NCBI GenBank assembly: GCA_046262935.1
Contig: JBHELT010000045.1
Coordinates: 1-13,152, forward strand
Direction: 5' to 3'
Source: JBHELT01 sp046262935
Lineage (GTDB): Bacteria; Actinomycetota; CADDZG01; JAHWKV01
DNA: 13,152 bases
Both the position numbers and the translations under genes were made by a program. This document shows, piece by piece, positions 1 through 6,846 of this stretch. Each line of letters starts with the position of its first letter. Within the stretch, counting starts at the first letter, position 1. The notes under the pieces are model-generated. The model was not told the origin of the DNA. It worked only from the letters and a program-made list of their open reading frames with translations, and ran no database searches.

Positions 1-1
1 T

Positions 2-871
2 GCCTTAAAGGGCCCAGTCACAACCCCCGTCGGTTACGGGTTCCGAAGCGTGAACGTCACCCTTCGGATCGAGCTCGACCTTTACGCGCTGCTGAGGCCC
101 TGCAAGCAATACCCAGGCGTGGTCACGCGTCATCCAGGTACCGACTTGGTCGTCATTCGCGAGAACACCGAAGACCTCTACGGCGGTATCGAATTCGAGA
201 TGGGAACCGAGTCGAATCAGCGTTTCCGCGACTACCTCAGATATTTCAAGGGGTATCGGATGGCGGCCGACACCGGCATCACCGTTAAACCGATCTCGGC
301 ATCCGCAACCCGAAGGATCGTTCGCTTCGCCTTCGAATACGCAACGAAGGCGGGTCGCAAGAAGGTGACAGTTGGGCACAAAGCGAACATCATGAAGTTC
401 TCCGATGGTGTCTTCCTACAAACCGCGCGCGAGATCGCGACGGGGTTTCCAGATATCCGATTCGAAGAGATGCAACTCGACGAACTGGCGATGTGGCTCG
501 TGTGGGAACCCAAGATGATGGACGTTCTTCTCCTGCCTAACCTGTATGGAGACATTGTGAGCGACCTCTGCGCCGGATTGATCGGGGGCCTTGGCCTTGC
601 GCCCGGGGTGAACCTCGGCAACGAGATCGCTGTGTTCGAAGCGACCCACGGATCGGCCCCCGATATCGCGGGCAAGGGGGTCGCAAATCCCGCTGGCATC
701 ATGCTTTCGGGCTGCATGCTGCTCGAACACATCGGCGAAAGCGATGCAGCCTTACGGCTAGAGAAGGCGATCGCTGCGGTCCTCGATGGTTCCGATGCAA
801 GGACGAAAGACCTCGGCGGCAAAGGAAGCACCGACGACTTCACTAGAGCAGTGATCGGGCATCTGCAATAA
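2..871 (+). CDS. Isocitrate dehydrogenase-family protein, NAD-type residues (5' partial)
   Basis: This is the C-terminal ~289 residues of a beta-decarboxylating dehydrogenase; the start lies before the window. The family oxidises and decarboxylates isocitrate to 2-oxoglutarate. Visible landmarks are the substrate loop TTPVGYGFRSVNV, whose Ser and Asn match the isocitrate-binding Ser113/Asn115 of E. coli IDH; RENTEDLYGGIEF with the catalytic Tyr; GHKANIMK with the catalytic Lys; and NLYGDIVSD with the metal-binding Asp. The cofactor loop reads GSAPDIAGKGVANP. Asp, Ile and Ala sit where NADP enzymes have Lys344, Tyr345 and Val351, which predicts NAD. The usual VDN..MQLV stretch is altered to LDELAMWLV, although the metal Asp is kept. 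By eye it is roughly half identical to the full-length paralogue at 5767-6846. It lies 24 bp before an ACT-domain gene, probably in one operon. Isopropylmalate dehydrogenase is less likely because of the Ser-x-Asn motif. The exact substrate (isocitrate or a homologue) is not proven. Confidence 0.9.
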   Translation, partial: ALKGPVTTPVGYGFRSVNVTLRIELDLYALLRPCKQYPGVVTRHPGTDLVVIRENTEDLYGGIEFEMGTESNQRFRDYLRYFKGYRMAADTGITVKPISASATRRIVRFAFEYATKAGRKKVTVGHKANIMKFSDGVFLQTAREIATGFPDIRFEEMQLDELAMWLVWEPKMMDVLLLPNLYGDIVSDLCAGLIGGLGLAPGVNLGNEIAVFEATHGSAPDIAGKGVANPAGIMLSGCMLLEHIGESDAALRLEKAIAAVLDGSDARTKDLGGKGSTDDFTRAVIGHLQ

Positions 872-895
872 TCCCGACCGAGTCAAGGAGAGCGA

Positions 896-1300
896 ATGCC
901 AACCGAGATCGTCGTAGAGGCTGAAGACCGGCCCGGAGTCTTGGCCGGCATCGGCGAGTTGTTCGGAGAGGTGCACGTCAACATCACGGCGGCTGCTGCA
1001 TTCACTCATGGCGGCAAGGGCATCATGCACTTCGTTGTAGATGACGCAGAGAGGGCGATCAAAGCTCTAGAAGGCCTTGGCATGCTGGTAACTCAAGTTC
1101 GTGAGGTTCTCACGGTTTCGGTGGAGGACCGTCCTGGCGAACTAGGCCGCTACACGCGCAAACTCGCCGACGCGGGGATCAACATCGCCGCCTTCTACAC
1201 CGGTGGGACCGACGGTGGGGACCGCGAACTGATCCTGGCCGTTGACAACTTGGAATCGGCACTCGGCCGCCTAAGCACGGACGAAAAAGAACACCGCTAA
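896..1300 (+). CDS. Tandem ACT-domain protein, probable small-ligand regulator
   Basis: A 134-residue protein built only of two ACT domains, about residues 1-65 and 70-130. Each opens with the same signature (AEDRPGVL and VEDRPGEL) and shows the beta-alpha-beta-beta-alpha-beta pattern of the family. ACT domains usually bind amino acids or similar small ligands and control an attached or partner enzyme; no catalytic domain is present here. The second domain keeps the usual Gly before the buried strand (ADAGINI). The first has His at the matching place (GEVHVNI), so the ligand sites may differ. The ATG start follows a clear AAGGAG ribosome-binding site at 884-889. The gene follows the NAD-type isocitrate dehydrogenase by 24 bp, so regulation of that enzyme is possible, but this is inference. 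Its stop overlaps the stop of the convergent PIN toxin gene. Confidence 0.85.
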   Translation: MPTEIVVEAEDRPGVLAGIGELFGEVHVNITAAAAFTHGGKGIMHFVVDDAERAIKALEGLGMLVTQVREVLTVSVEDRPGELGRYTRKLADAGINIAAFYTGGTDGGDRELILAVDNLESALGRLSTDEKEHR

Positions 1301-1746
1301 CTTCCTAATTGCGACATGTGTCTGCGGAGGCGATTGAGGAAGTCTCCAGGGGTTTCGATCCGGATCTCAGTCGATGTTGGCCGATAGTCCCGAACATTGA
1401 AAGTGACCAGAGTGTGGCATCCCGCTTTCAGGCCTGCTACGAAGACAGGAAGGTCCTTTGGGTCGGCTTCTCCCTTGTATCTTGCGACATCTCTTGGGAG
1501 GGGATCGTTCACCCATCTAAGCGCTGATTCAGCCAACAGATGAAAGGCTGGGATCGCTGCAGGCAGTTTTATCGTGAGATTACGTTCGACTTCTTGTCGT
1601 ACCTGTTCCGAAGAGATCCCTTCGATCAGTCCGAGTTCACTTAACTGCAGGATCAGGTGGCTCGCATCTGTTGTCGACGCCGAACCGGCGATGAGAACGT
1701 CTGCGTCGATGAAGACCGACAGCTTCTCGGCCTTGGGCTGAGTCAA
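1297..1746 (-). CDS. PIN-domain ribonuclease toxin (VapC-like)
   Basis: A 149-residue PIN-domain protein, the toxin half of a type II toxin-antitoxin pair; such proteins are Mg-dependent RNases that cut tRNA, rRNA or mRNA. The acidic active-site residues are visible in order: Asp14 (and Asp16) in VFIDADVLI, Glu52 in RQEVERN, Asp98 in KDLPVFVAGL, and Asn117/Asp120 in LVTFNVRDY. The start is a TTG inside the sequence TTGA, which also contains the antitoxin's TGA stop. This 4-base overlap points to translational coupling, so toxin is made only after antitoxin. Length and residues suggest an intact enzyme. The 3' end overlaps the stop codon of the ACT-domain gene on the other strand by 4 bp. The RNA target cannot be told from sequence. 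Confidence 0.85.
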   Translation of the reverse strand: MTQPKAEKLSVFIDADVLIAGSASTTDASHLILQLSELGLIEGISSEQVRQEVERNLTIKLPAAIPAFHLLAESALRWVNDPLPRDVARYKGEADPKDLPVFVAGLKAGCHTLVTFNVRDYRPTSTEIRIETPGDFLNRLRRHMSQLGS

Positions 1747-2003
1747 TTCTTTCTCGGCCGCTTCTTTCTCTGTTCGGCTTGTCCCTCGATCAAGTCTTCG
1801 ACGCTCAAGCCTGCCTCCTCGCGAATCCGCTCGATCTCAGTGGCAAGTTTGGAGACGACGCCGACTTTCGGGGAGAGCACGAGTACGCCATCGAGGTCCA
1901 CGAGAGTCATCGGATCCCCATCCGAGAGCGCATAGCGTTCGCGAATCCGGGAAGGAAGAGTGAGGGTGCCTCGTCCCCGAACTTGTATGATCTTCGATTC
2001 CAC
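1743..2003 (-). CDS. AbrB/SpoVT-type antitoxin of the PIN toxin
   Basis: A swapped-hairpin AbrB DNA-binding domain opens the protein (ESKIIQVRGRGTLTLPSRIR...), followed by a second strand pair ending VLVLSPK and a charged helical tail (LATEIERIREE, ending KKRPRKN) that probably covers the toxin. Such antitoxins bind their own promoter and neutralise the partner RNase. The start chosen is GTG at 2003, giving 86 residues. It puts the AbrB strand right at the N terminus, as is usual in this family, and lies exactly 7 bases after a TATACT -10 box, fitting a leaderless mRNA. Upstream ATGs at 2030 and 2108 would add 9 or 35 residues but have no ribosome-binding site; the longest form would also overlap the secA2-like start at 2086. 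The gene ends in the TTGA overlap with the toxin. Confidence 0.8.
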   Translation of the reverse strand: MESKIIQVRGRGTLTLPSRIRERYALSDGDPMTLVDLDGVLVLSPKVGVVSKLATEIERIREEAGLSVEDLIEGQAEQRKKRPRKN

Positions 2004-2009
2004 TTCATC

Positions 2010-2015
2010 AGTATA
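2010..2015 (-). promoter_or_regulatory. Probable -10 box (TATACT) of the antitoxin-toxin operon
   Basis: On the minus strand TATACT is followed by six bases (gatgaa) and then GTG at 2003, so transcription would begin at or next to the first base of the GTG codon. No good -35 is seen 16-18 bases upstream (TTACGG at best), which is common where -10 recognition dominates. The box lies in the gap between the antitoxin and the divergent SecA2-like gene. Inferred from sequence alone. Confidence 0.45.
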
Positions 2016-2085
2016 TCGGGAAATCAGCATTTCCGTAAGTGAAGGCGAACCCAATTCAGCCGCGGACTCGGGCGGGAGTGACACA

Positions 2086-4305
2086 ATGAGCACTCCGGGG
2101 CTTTTCATTAGAGCAGACTATGAATCATGGCCTTATCTAGAAGATGATGCGACCCACCCTGCAATCCTGCCTAAACGGCCAACCGCCAGAACCATGAGTC
2201 GCAAGGACCCTTTAGGTGCATTGCGGCTGACCGCCGAGCGGATCCAACGGATGCAGGCAGAGTTGTCTCCAGCGGTTTCAGGTAATGGATCTCTCGCATC
2301 GGCAGCTTCAGACCTCGCGTCTTCTCAGCCAATGTCAGACGACAGATTCATCGAACTCGTCGCTGTCGTTTCTTTAGCTGCCGAAGCTTCCTTGAAAATG
2401 AAGCCATATGCCGTTCAATTGATCGGCGTCATCGCTCTGCTTGAGGGATTCATCGCCGACATGCAAACCGGCGAGGGCAAAACCCTAACCCTAGCGATGG
2501 CCGCAGCGGTATCGGCGCTCCGTGGTAATTACGTCCACGTCATAACGGCCAACAGCTATCTGGCCAATCGCGACCGCCGCTTGATGGCACCACTCTTCCA
2601 TGCCCTAGGCATAGAGGTTCGATCTATCGCTCACATGGATCCGATCGACGAAAGGCGAACCGCGTGTGCAGCCAACGTCATCTACGCAGATGCGAGCCAG
2701 GTAGCGTTCGATCTCTTGCGAGATGACCTCTTGTCATCAAACAACGAGCCTATTCAGCGAGGTCTACATACCGCATTTATCGACGATATCGATTTCCTGC
2801 TGATCGACGAGGGTGCCATTTCATTTGTCATCGCCCAGGAAGATCCCATCCCCAGGCAGTGGCTCGTGAAGTGCTGGGATTTCATCGAAAAACTGCATCC
2901 CGGCACGCATTTCGATGTCGATCACGACAATCGGCGGTGCTATTTGATGCAACCCGGTCTGGACCTGCTGGAGGAACGGTTCGACGAAACAACCTTGGCC
3001 CTCATCCAGGCCGTGCTCGACGCCAACGTTATCCTCGCAAGGGATACCCACTACTTGGTTCGAGACGGCGCCATCCAGGTCATAGATGAATTCACAGGCA
3101 GGAGCTTCTCTAGCCTCAAGTGGCCCCGTGAGATCCAGGCCGCGGTGGAATTCAAAGAAGGACTTGCCCTCACTGGTGGGGGCGCCCTCATAGATAAGAT
3201 CTCTCCTCTTGAACTTATAGGTAGTTACGGATCCGTTTCCGGAGCTACCGGCACAGCTGCCGCCTCGTCGTGGGAATTCCGAGAACGCTTCGGACTGGAG
3301 GTAGTGACGATTCCCACTAATAAGTCTCGTATCCGAAAAGACTACCCCGACAGATTCTTCGGGGATTCTCCATCGAAGATGACCGCCGTCATCGAGGAAG
3401 TCGAAGTGTTGCACAGATCCGGTCGGCCGATCCTCGTGGCAAGTGCCACAGAATCCGATTTGCAACAGATCGAAACTGCTTTGAAAGCGAGTGACCTGTC
3501 CCTTTTTTCTCCAACCAATGGTGACAACTTTGAAAGGATCGGAGCACAAGATTCATCGTTCGAGGCTGGAGTCATTGCCAGAGCCGGAGAACTGTTTGCC
3601 ATAACGATCTCCACATCGATGGTGGGCCGTGGCACCGACATAGTGCTCAGCCAAGACGCGATAGCATCCGGGGGTCTTCACGTTATTGGCGTCCGTCGGG
3701 CAAGGTCTCGGCGCATCGAAGAACAGTTGCGAGGGCGAGCGGGCAGGCAGGGGGAACCCGGATCCAGTGCCTTCTTCGTGAGTTCCGATGAAGAAATGAT
3801 CAAAAGATTCGCCGATGACGACCTGTTCGGGGGCAGTGTCAACATAAGTTCACTTTCTACCAACGCCCAGGCACATGCTGAAGAAGCCGACATCCAATCA
3901 AGATCCAACCGCTACGCCGAATCCATGGTCCTAAGCGCGCAGCGGCTGCAGATACGCCAACTCCGCATTGAGGCGGCGGCGCTGGATCGTATCGATGGTC
4001 TCCAACAGTTGATAGCGATCGAACGGGCCTGGGCAAACTACCTAACGAATCTAGATCAACTTAGAGCCGAGGCGGACCATTTCGCGCATGGGTCAGCGAA
4101 TGGCCTGCCCCGGTTTCAACGCGCTGCTCGTGACGCCTTCAGTGAAACCCTGAGCGATTTGAAGGACTCCGTAGGTCATGTTTCCACCGGGCCAGCGCGT
4201 GTCGACCTCATGTACGTCTCGGTCGATATACCGGGATACGTTCAGAAGTACAACTGGACACACGCCATCAGGCTGATGTTTCAACGCAAAAGAAGGCGGG
4301 GTTAG
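2086..4305 (+). CDS. SecA2-like accessory preprotein translocase ATPase
   Basis: A 739-residue SecA-family motor, which would use ATP to push proteins through the SecYEG channel. Start ATG 2086 follows GGGAG at 2074-2078; the frame is open further upstream but has no better site. Landmarks: Walker A MQTGEGKTL (Lys132), Walker B LLIDEG (Asp241), VIDEFTGR (Asp334), SGATGTA, VGRGTDI (514-519), and QLRGRAGRQG (547-556) with the ATPase arginines. It is shorter than housekeeping SecA (~900). Only ~93 residues separate Walker B from DEFTGR, so the preprotein cross-linking domain is reduced. Only ~28 residues lie between the scaffold AQR (~620) and Trp649, so the helical wing domain is absent, as in mycobacterial SecA2. 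The two-helix-finger tip, usually RGYGQxDPLxEY, reads FAHGSANGLPRF. The C-terminal zinc-binding Cys/His tail is missing; the protein ends KRKRRRG. No secY2 or export substrate is adjacent. The 3' end overlaps the convergent SnoaL-like gene by 4 bp. Confidence 0.88.
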   Translation: MSTPGLFIRADYESWPYLEDDATHPAILPKRPTARTMSRKDPLGALRLTAERIQRMQAELSPAVSGNGSLASAASDLASSQPMSDDRFIELVAVVSLAAEASLKMKPYAVQLIGVIALLEGFIADMQTGEGKTLTLAMAAAVSALRGNYVHVITANSYLANRDRRLMAPLFHALGIEVRSIAHMDPIDERRTACAANVIYADASQVAFDLLRDDLLSSNNEPIQRGLHTAFIDDIDFLLIDEGAISFVIAQEDPIPRQWLVKCWDFIEKLHPGTHFDVDHDNRRCYLMQPGLDLLEERFDETTLALIQAVLDANVILARDTHYLVRDGAIQVIDEFTGRSFSSLKWPREIQAAVEFKEGLALTGGGALIDKISPLELIGSYGSVSGATGTAAASSWEFRERFGLEVVTIPTNKSRIRKDYPDRFFGDSPSKMTAVIEEVEVLHRSGRPILVASATESDLQQIETALKASDLSLFSPTNGDNFERIGAQDSSFEAGVIARAGELFAITISTSMVGRGTDIVLSQDAIASGGLHVIGVRRARSRRIEEQLRGRAGRQGEPGSSAFFVSSDEEMIKRFADDDLFGGSVNISSLSTNAQAHAEEADIQSRSNRYAESMVLSAQRLQIRQLRIEAAALDRIDGLQQLIAIERAWANYLTNLDQLRAEADHFAHGSANGLPRFQRAARDAFSETLSDLKDSVGHVSTGPARVDLMYVSVDIPGYVQKYNWTHAIRLMFQRKRRRG

Positions 4306-4640
4306 GGGGTCATTGGGCCTGGCTGATAGCCGAGCATGGCCCCCACGTTGTCGGCCAAGGCCAGCGCCGCCGATAGGGGCCTAACCATCACCGTGAAGTC
4401 TTCGATCAGACCCGCCCCGTTGAACTTAAGGATGTCGATGCCCTCAACGATCCTTGATGCAACCATCGCCTCGAACTTCAACACCTTTGAGTCATCGCTT
4501 TGATACTCGGCGATGTAGCGGAAGTCCTCGAACACTTGCAGAAGTGCGAAGAACAGAACCTTAACCGCATCTTTGCCTTCGAATGGCTTGAAAGTTACCG
4601 GACTGTGCAGGACAACGTCATCTGCCAAGCACGCGACCAT
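4302..4640 (-). CDS. SnoaL/NTF2-like domain protein (start uncertain, domain begins upstream)
   Basis: A small cone-shaped NTF2-like fold protein (112 residues from ATG 4640). The pattern VACLADDVVLHSP...PFEGKDAVKVLFFALLQVFEDFRY is typical of SnoaL-like proteins, which include isomerases, cyclases and many of unknown role. The same frame continues upstream of the ATG with ITTRDAFRKAVESKDLDAM, the expected first helix of this fold, so the true protein probably starts near 4695. No ATG, GTG or TTG exists in frame between 4640 and the upstream stop at 4755-4757. A CTG at 4695-4697, or the ATA next to it, or a frameshift from the overlapping MDH end, are possible. The gene follows malate dehydrogenase directly and is probably cotranscribed. 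The ligand or reaction is unknown. Confidence 0.75.
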   Translation of the reverse strand: MVACLADDVVLHSPVTFKPFEGKDAVKVLFFALLQVFEDFRYIAEYQSDDSKVLKFEAMVASRIVEGIDILKFNGAGLIEDFTVMVRPLSAALALADNVGAMLGYQPGPMTP

Positions 4641-4698
4641 CGCGTCAAGATCTTTCGACTCGACAGCTTTGCGGAATGCGTCGCGGGTTGTTATCAGC

Positions 4699-5628
4699 TC
4701 AACCCAGCTCTGAAAGATCGGCGCACTTGGTACGGATAGCCTCGGCGGCCGCCTTCAGTTGTTCGAGCTCGGGGGCATCGAGATCGAACTCGACTATCTC
4801 CTCGACTCCCTTGCGCCCAAGGCGAGCGGGGACCCCAACGTAAACATCGTTGATGCCGTACTGTCCCGTGGTCCAAGCGCACACCGGTAGGACCTCTTTG
4901 GTGTCGGCCAGAACTGCGGTCACCATCTTGGCGACAGCGGCTGATGGGGCATAGAAAGCCGAACCCTTCTGAAGAAGGCCAACCACCTCGGCCCCCGCGT
5001 TGCGAGTACGTTCGTACAAACGCTCCAAGGTTTCATCATCGACAAGTTCGCTGAGCGGCCTTCCATCAACAGTCGCCTGCCGTGGCAGAGGGACCATCTG
5101 CTCGCCATGCGAACCGAGGGTCATTGCCTGCACCGCAAGCGGTGACACTTTCAGTTCCTCGGCGATGTAGGCGGCGAGCCGGGCCGAATCGAGGATGCCT
5201 GCCATCCCCATGACGCGCTCCTTTGGAAACCCTGTCTTCTCGGCCGTCAAGAAGGTCATCTCATCGAGTGGGTTGCTGACAACGATCACAACCGCATCGG
5301 GGGAATGCTCGGCGATGAACCCGCTTACCTCACCAACGATTTGGGCATTCTTGCCCAACAGGTCCATGCGGCTCATACCAGGGGTCCTGGGCAGGCCTGC
5401 GGTCACAACCACAACGTCCGAATCGGCGGTGTCCTTGTAATCGTTCGTACCGGTGATGTCACTTTCGAATCCCTCGATGGGGGCCGAGTGTCGAAGGTCG
5501 AGCGCAAGTCCTTGGGGCCATCCTTCGATGATGTCGATCAACACCACATCGGCGAGCCCGCGCTGGGCCAAGCGCATCGCAGCCGTTCTTCCAACGAATC
5601 CAGCACCTACAACGGTTACCTTCGACAT
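4699..5628 (-). CDS. mdh: Malate dehydrogenase (LDH-like, NAD-dependent)
   Basis: A 309-residue enzyme of the lactate/malate dehydrogenase family that interconverts malate and oxaloacetate in the TCA cycle. The Rossmann motif GAGFVG (Gly8-Gly13) and Asp32 at the end of strand 2 predict NAD. The substrate loop is LPRTPGMSR with Arg81 and Arg87; the Arg at the specificity position marks malate rather than lactate. Asn119, Asp147, Arg150 and catalytic His174 (GSHGEQ) are all present. Start ATG 5628 is chosen because AAGGAG lies six bases upstream; the TTG at 5634 would sit directly on that ribosome-binding site. The gene lies 138 bp after isocitrate dehydrogenase on the same strand, and the SnoaL-like reading frame overlaps its stop region. 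The enzyme looks complete. Confidence 0.95.
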   Translation of the reverse strand: MSKVTVVGAGFVGRTAAMRLAQRGLADVVLIDIIEGWPQGLALDLRHSAPIEGFESDITGTNDYKDTADSDVVVVTAGLPRTPGMSRMDLLGKNAQIVGEVSGFIAEHSPDAVVIVVSNPLDEMTFLTAEKTGFPKERVMGMAGILDSARLAAYIAEELKVSPLAVQAMTLGSHGEQMVPLPRQATVDGRPLSELVDDETLERLYERTRNAGAEVVGLLQKGSAFYAPSAAVAKMVTAVLADTKEVLPVCAWTTGQYGINDVYVGVPARLGRKGVEEIVEFDLDAPELEQLKAAAEAIRTKCADLSELG

Positions 5629-5766
5629 ATCCAACTCCTTGTTCGACTTATCAGATGTTGCATCCGATCGCTGCGGTACACATCGTCTCTACAGGACAAA
5701 GATCGGAAGTGTTCGTATGACCTCAGTTGCATCACATGGGCTTTCGCACGGCCAAGCATGCCAACT

Positions 5767-6846
5767 TCAGTTCATCGCGTCGATGATCGCGTCTGCCACC
5801 TCGGATGTGCCGACTGCGGTCGGGTCATCACGGGTTGGCTTCATGTCATACGTGACGCTCTTGCCTTGCGATATCACCTGCGCGATGGCCTTCTCCATGC
5901 GATCGGCCGCAGGTGTCTCGTTCAGGTGACGCAGCATCAGGACACCCGAGAGCATCATCGCCATTGGGTTCACCTTGTTCTGGCCAGTGTACTTGGGGGC
6001 CGACCCATGGGTCGGTTCAAACACAGCCACCTCTTCACCGAAGTTTCCGCCGGGAGCAACGCCGAGCCCGCCGACAAGACCAGCGCCGAGGTCGCTCAAG
6101 ATGTCTCCATAAAGGTTCGGCAGAACAAGAACGTCATATTCCTCGGGACGCGCGACGAGTTGCATCGAAGCGTTGTCGACGATGCGATCTTCGAACTCGA
6201 TGTCGGGATACTGCTTCGCCACGTCGCGGGCGGTGTGAAGAAACAGGCCGTCAGAGAATTTCATGATGTTCGACTTGTGTACCGCCGTTACTTTCTTGCG
6301 GCCGTACTTGCGTGCGTACTCGAACGCAAACGTCACGATACGAGTGGTGCCGTAAACCGATATCGGTTTGATGGAAATGCCGGAATCGTCGCGGATCTTG
6401 CGGCCTGAAAGGTCATCGATGAACGCAATCAGTTTCTTGGTTTCATCGGTCCCCATCTCGAACTCGATACCCGCATAAAGGTCTTCCAGGTTCTCTCGCA
6501 CGATGACGATGTCGATGTCTGAATAGCGCGACCGAACGCCTTCGTAGGTCTTGCACGGACGAAGGCAAGCGAACAGGTCGAGTTCCTTGCGAAGAGCAAC
6601 ATTGACGCTGCGGAAACCGGTGCCCACCGGGGTTGTGATGGGCCCCTTGATGGCAACCTTGTTCTTGCGGATCGATTCGAGCACATGCTCAGGAAGTGGG
6701 CTTCCCCACTCGTCCATGACGCTCTCGCCAGCATATTGCACGTCCCAGTCGAACTCGACGCCAGTCGCCTCGAGTACTCGCTTGGTGGCCTCGGCGATCT
6801 CGGGTCCGGTGCCGTCGCCGGGGATGAATGTCACTGGGTATGGCAT
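5767..6846 (-). CDS. icd: Isocitrate dehydrogenase, NADP-type residues
   Basis: A complete 359-residue isocitrate dehydrogenase, oxidising isocitrate to 2-oxoglutarate and CO2. It has the substrate loop TTPVGTGFRSVNVALR (Ser-x-Asn), RENLEDLYAGIEF (catalytic Tyr), VHKSNIMKFSDG (catalytic Lys), IVDN (metal Asp) and NLYGDILSD. The cofactor loop GSAPKYTGQNKVNP has Lys285, Tyr286 and Val292 at the positions of E. coli Lys344, Tyr345 and Val351, and VTYD gives Tyr333 for Tyr391. These are NADP determinants. The fifth, Arg395, is replaced by Pro337, with Lys336 beside it. It is shorter than E. coli IDH (416), without that enzyme's N-terminal extension. ATG 6846 follows GAAGGAGA. It is divergent from citrate synthase and upstream of mdh. 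The paralogue at 2-871 carries NAD-type residues. Confidence 0.93.
   Translation of the reverse strand: MPYPVTFIPGDGTGPEIAEATKRVLEATGVEFDWDVQYAGESVMDEWGSPLPEHVLESIRKNKVAIKGPITTPVGTGFRSVNVALRKELDLFACLRPCKTYEGVRSRYSDIDIVIVRENLEDLYAGIEFEMGTDETKKLIAFIDDLSGRKIRDDSGISIKPISVYGTTRIVTFAFEYARKYGRKKVTAVHKSNIMKFSDGLFLHTARDVAKQYPDIEFEDRIVDNASMQLVARPEEYDVLVLPNLYGDILSDLGAGLVGGLGVAPGGNFGEEVAVFEPTHGSAPKYTGQNKVNPMAMMLSGVLMLRHLNETPAADRMEKAIAQVISQGKSVTYDMKPTRDDPTAVGTSEVADAIIDAMN

Noticed and set aside
232..843. A 203-codon minus-strand open frame opposite the first isocitrate dehydrogenase
   Set aside because: Antisense to conserved catalytic motifs, Ser/Pro/Arg-rich and without a family match by eye.
2..871. 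Reading the first gene as 3-isopropylmalate dehydrogenase
   Set aside because: The Ser-x-Asn in the substrate loop and RENTEDLYGGIEF fit isocitrate dehydrogenases; no leucine-pathway gene is nearby. A homoisocitrate-type substrate is not fully excluded.
2821..3549. A 242-codon minus-strand open frame inside the SecA2-like gene
   Set aside because: It is opposite conserved SecA motifs and has no recognisable domain of its own.
2086..4305. Reading the SecA-like gene as the housekeeping SecA or as a broken pseudogene
   Set aside because: It lacks the helical wing and zinc tail of housekeeping SecA, yet the frame is uninterrupted and the ATPase motifs are intact, so it is neither canonical SecA nor decayed.
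5657..5733. Direct repeat GTTGCATC at 5657-5664 and 5726-5733 between isocitrate and malate dehydrogenase
   Set aside because: An 8-base match within about 130 bp is not far from chance and has no promoter-like setting; no clear separate mdh promoter was found in this gap.
5305..6408. A 367-codon plus-strand open frame opposite malate and isocitrate dehydrogenase
   Set aside because: It spans two well-supported minus-strand enzymes, has no recognisable domain and an odd His/Arg-rich composition; it is a long shadow frame.
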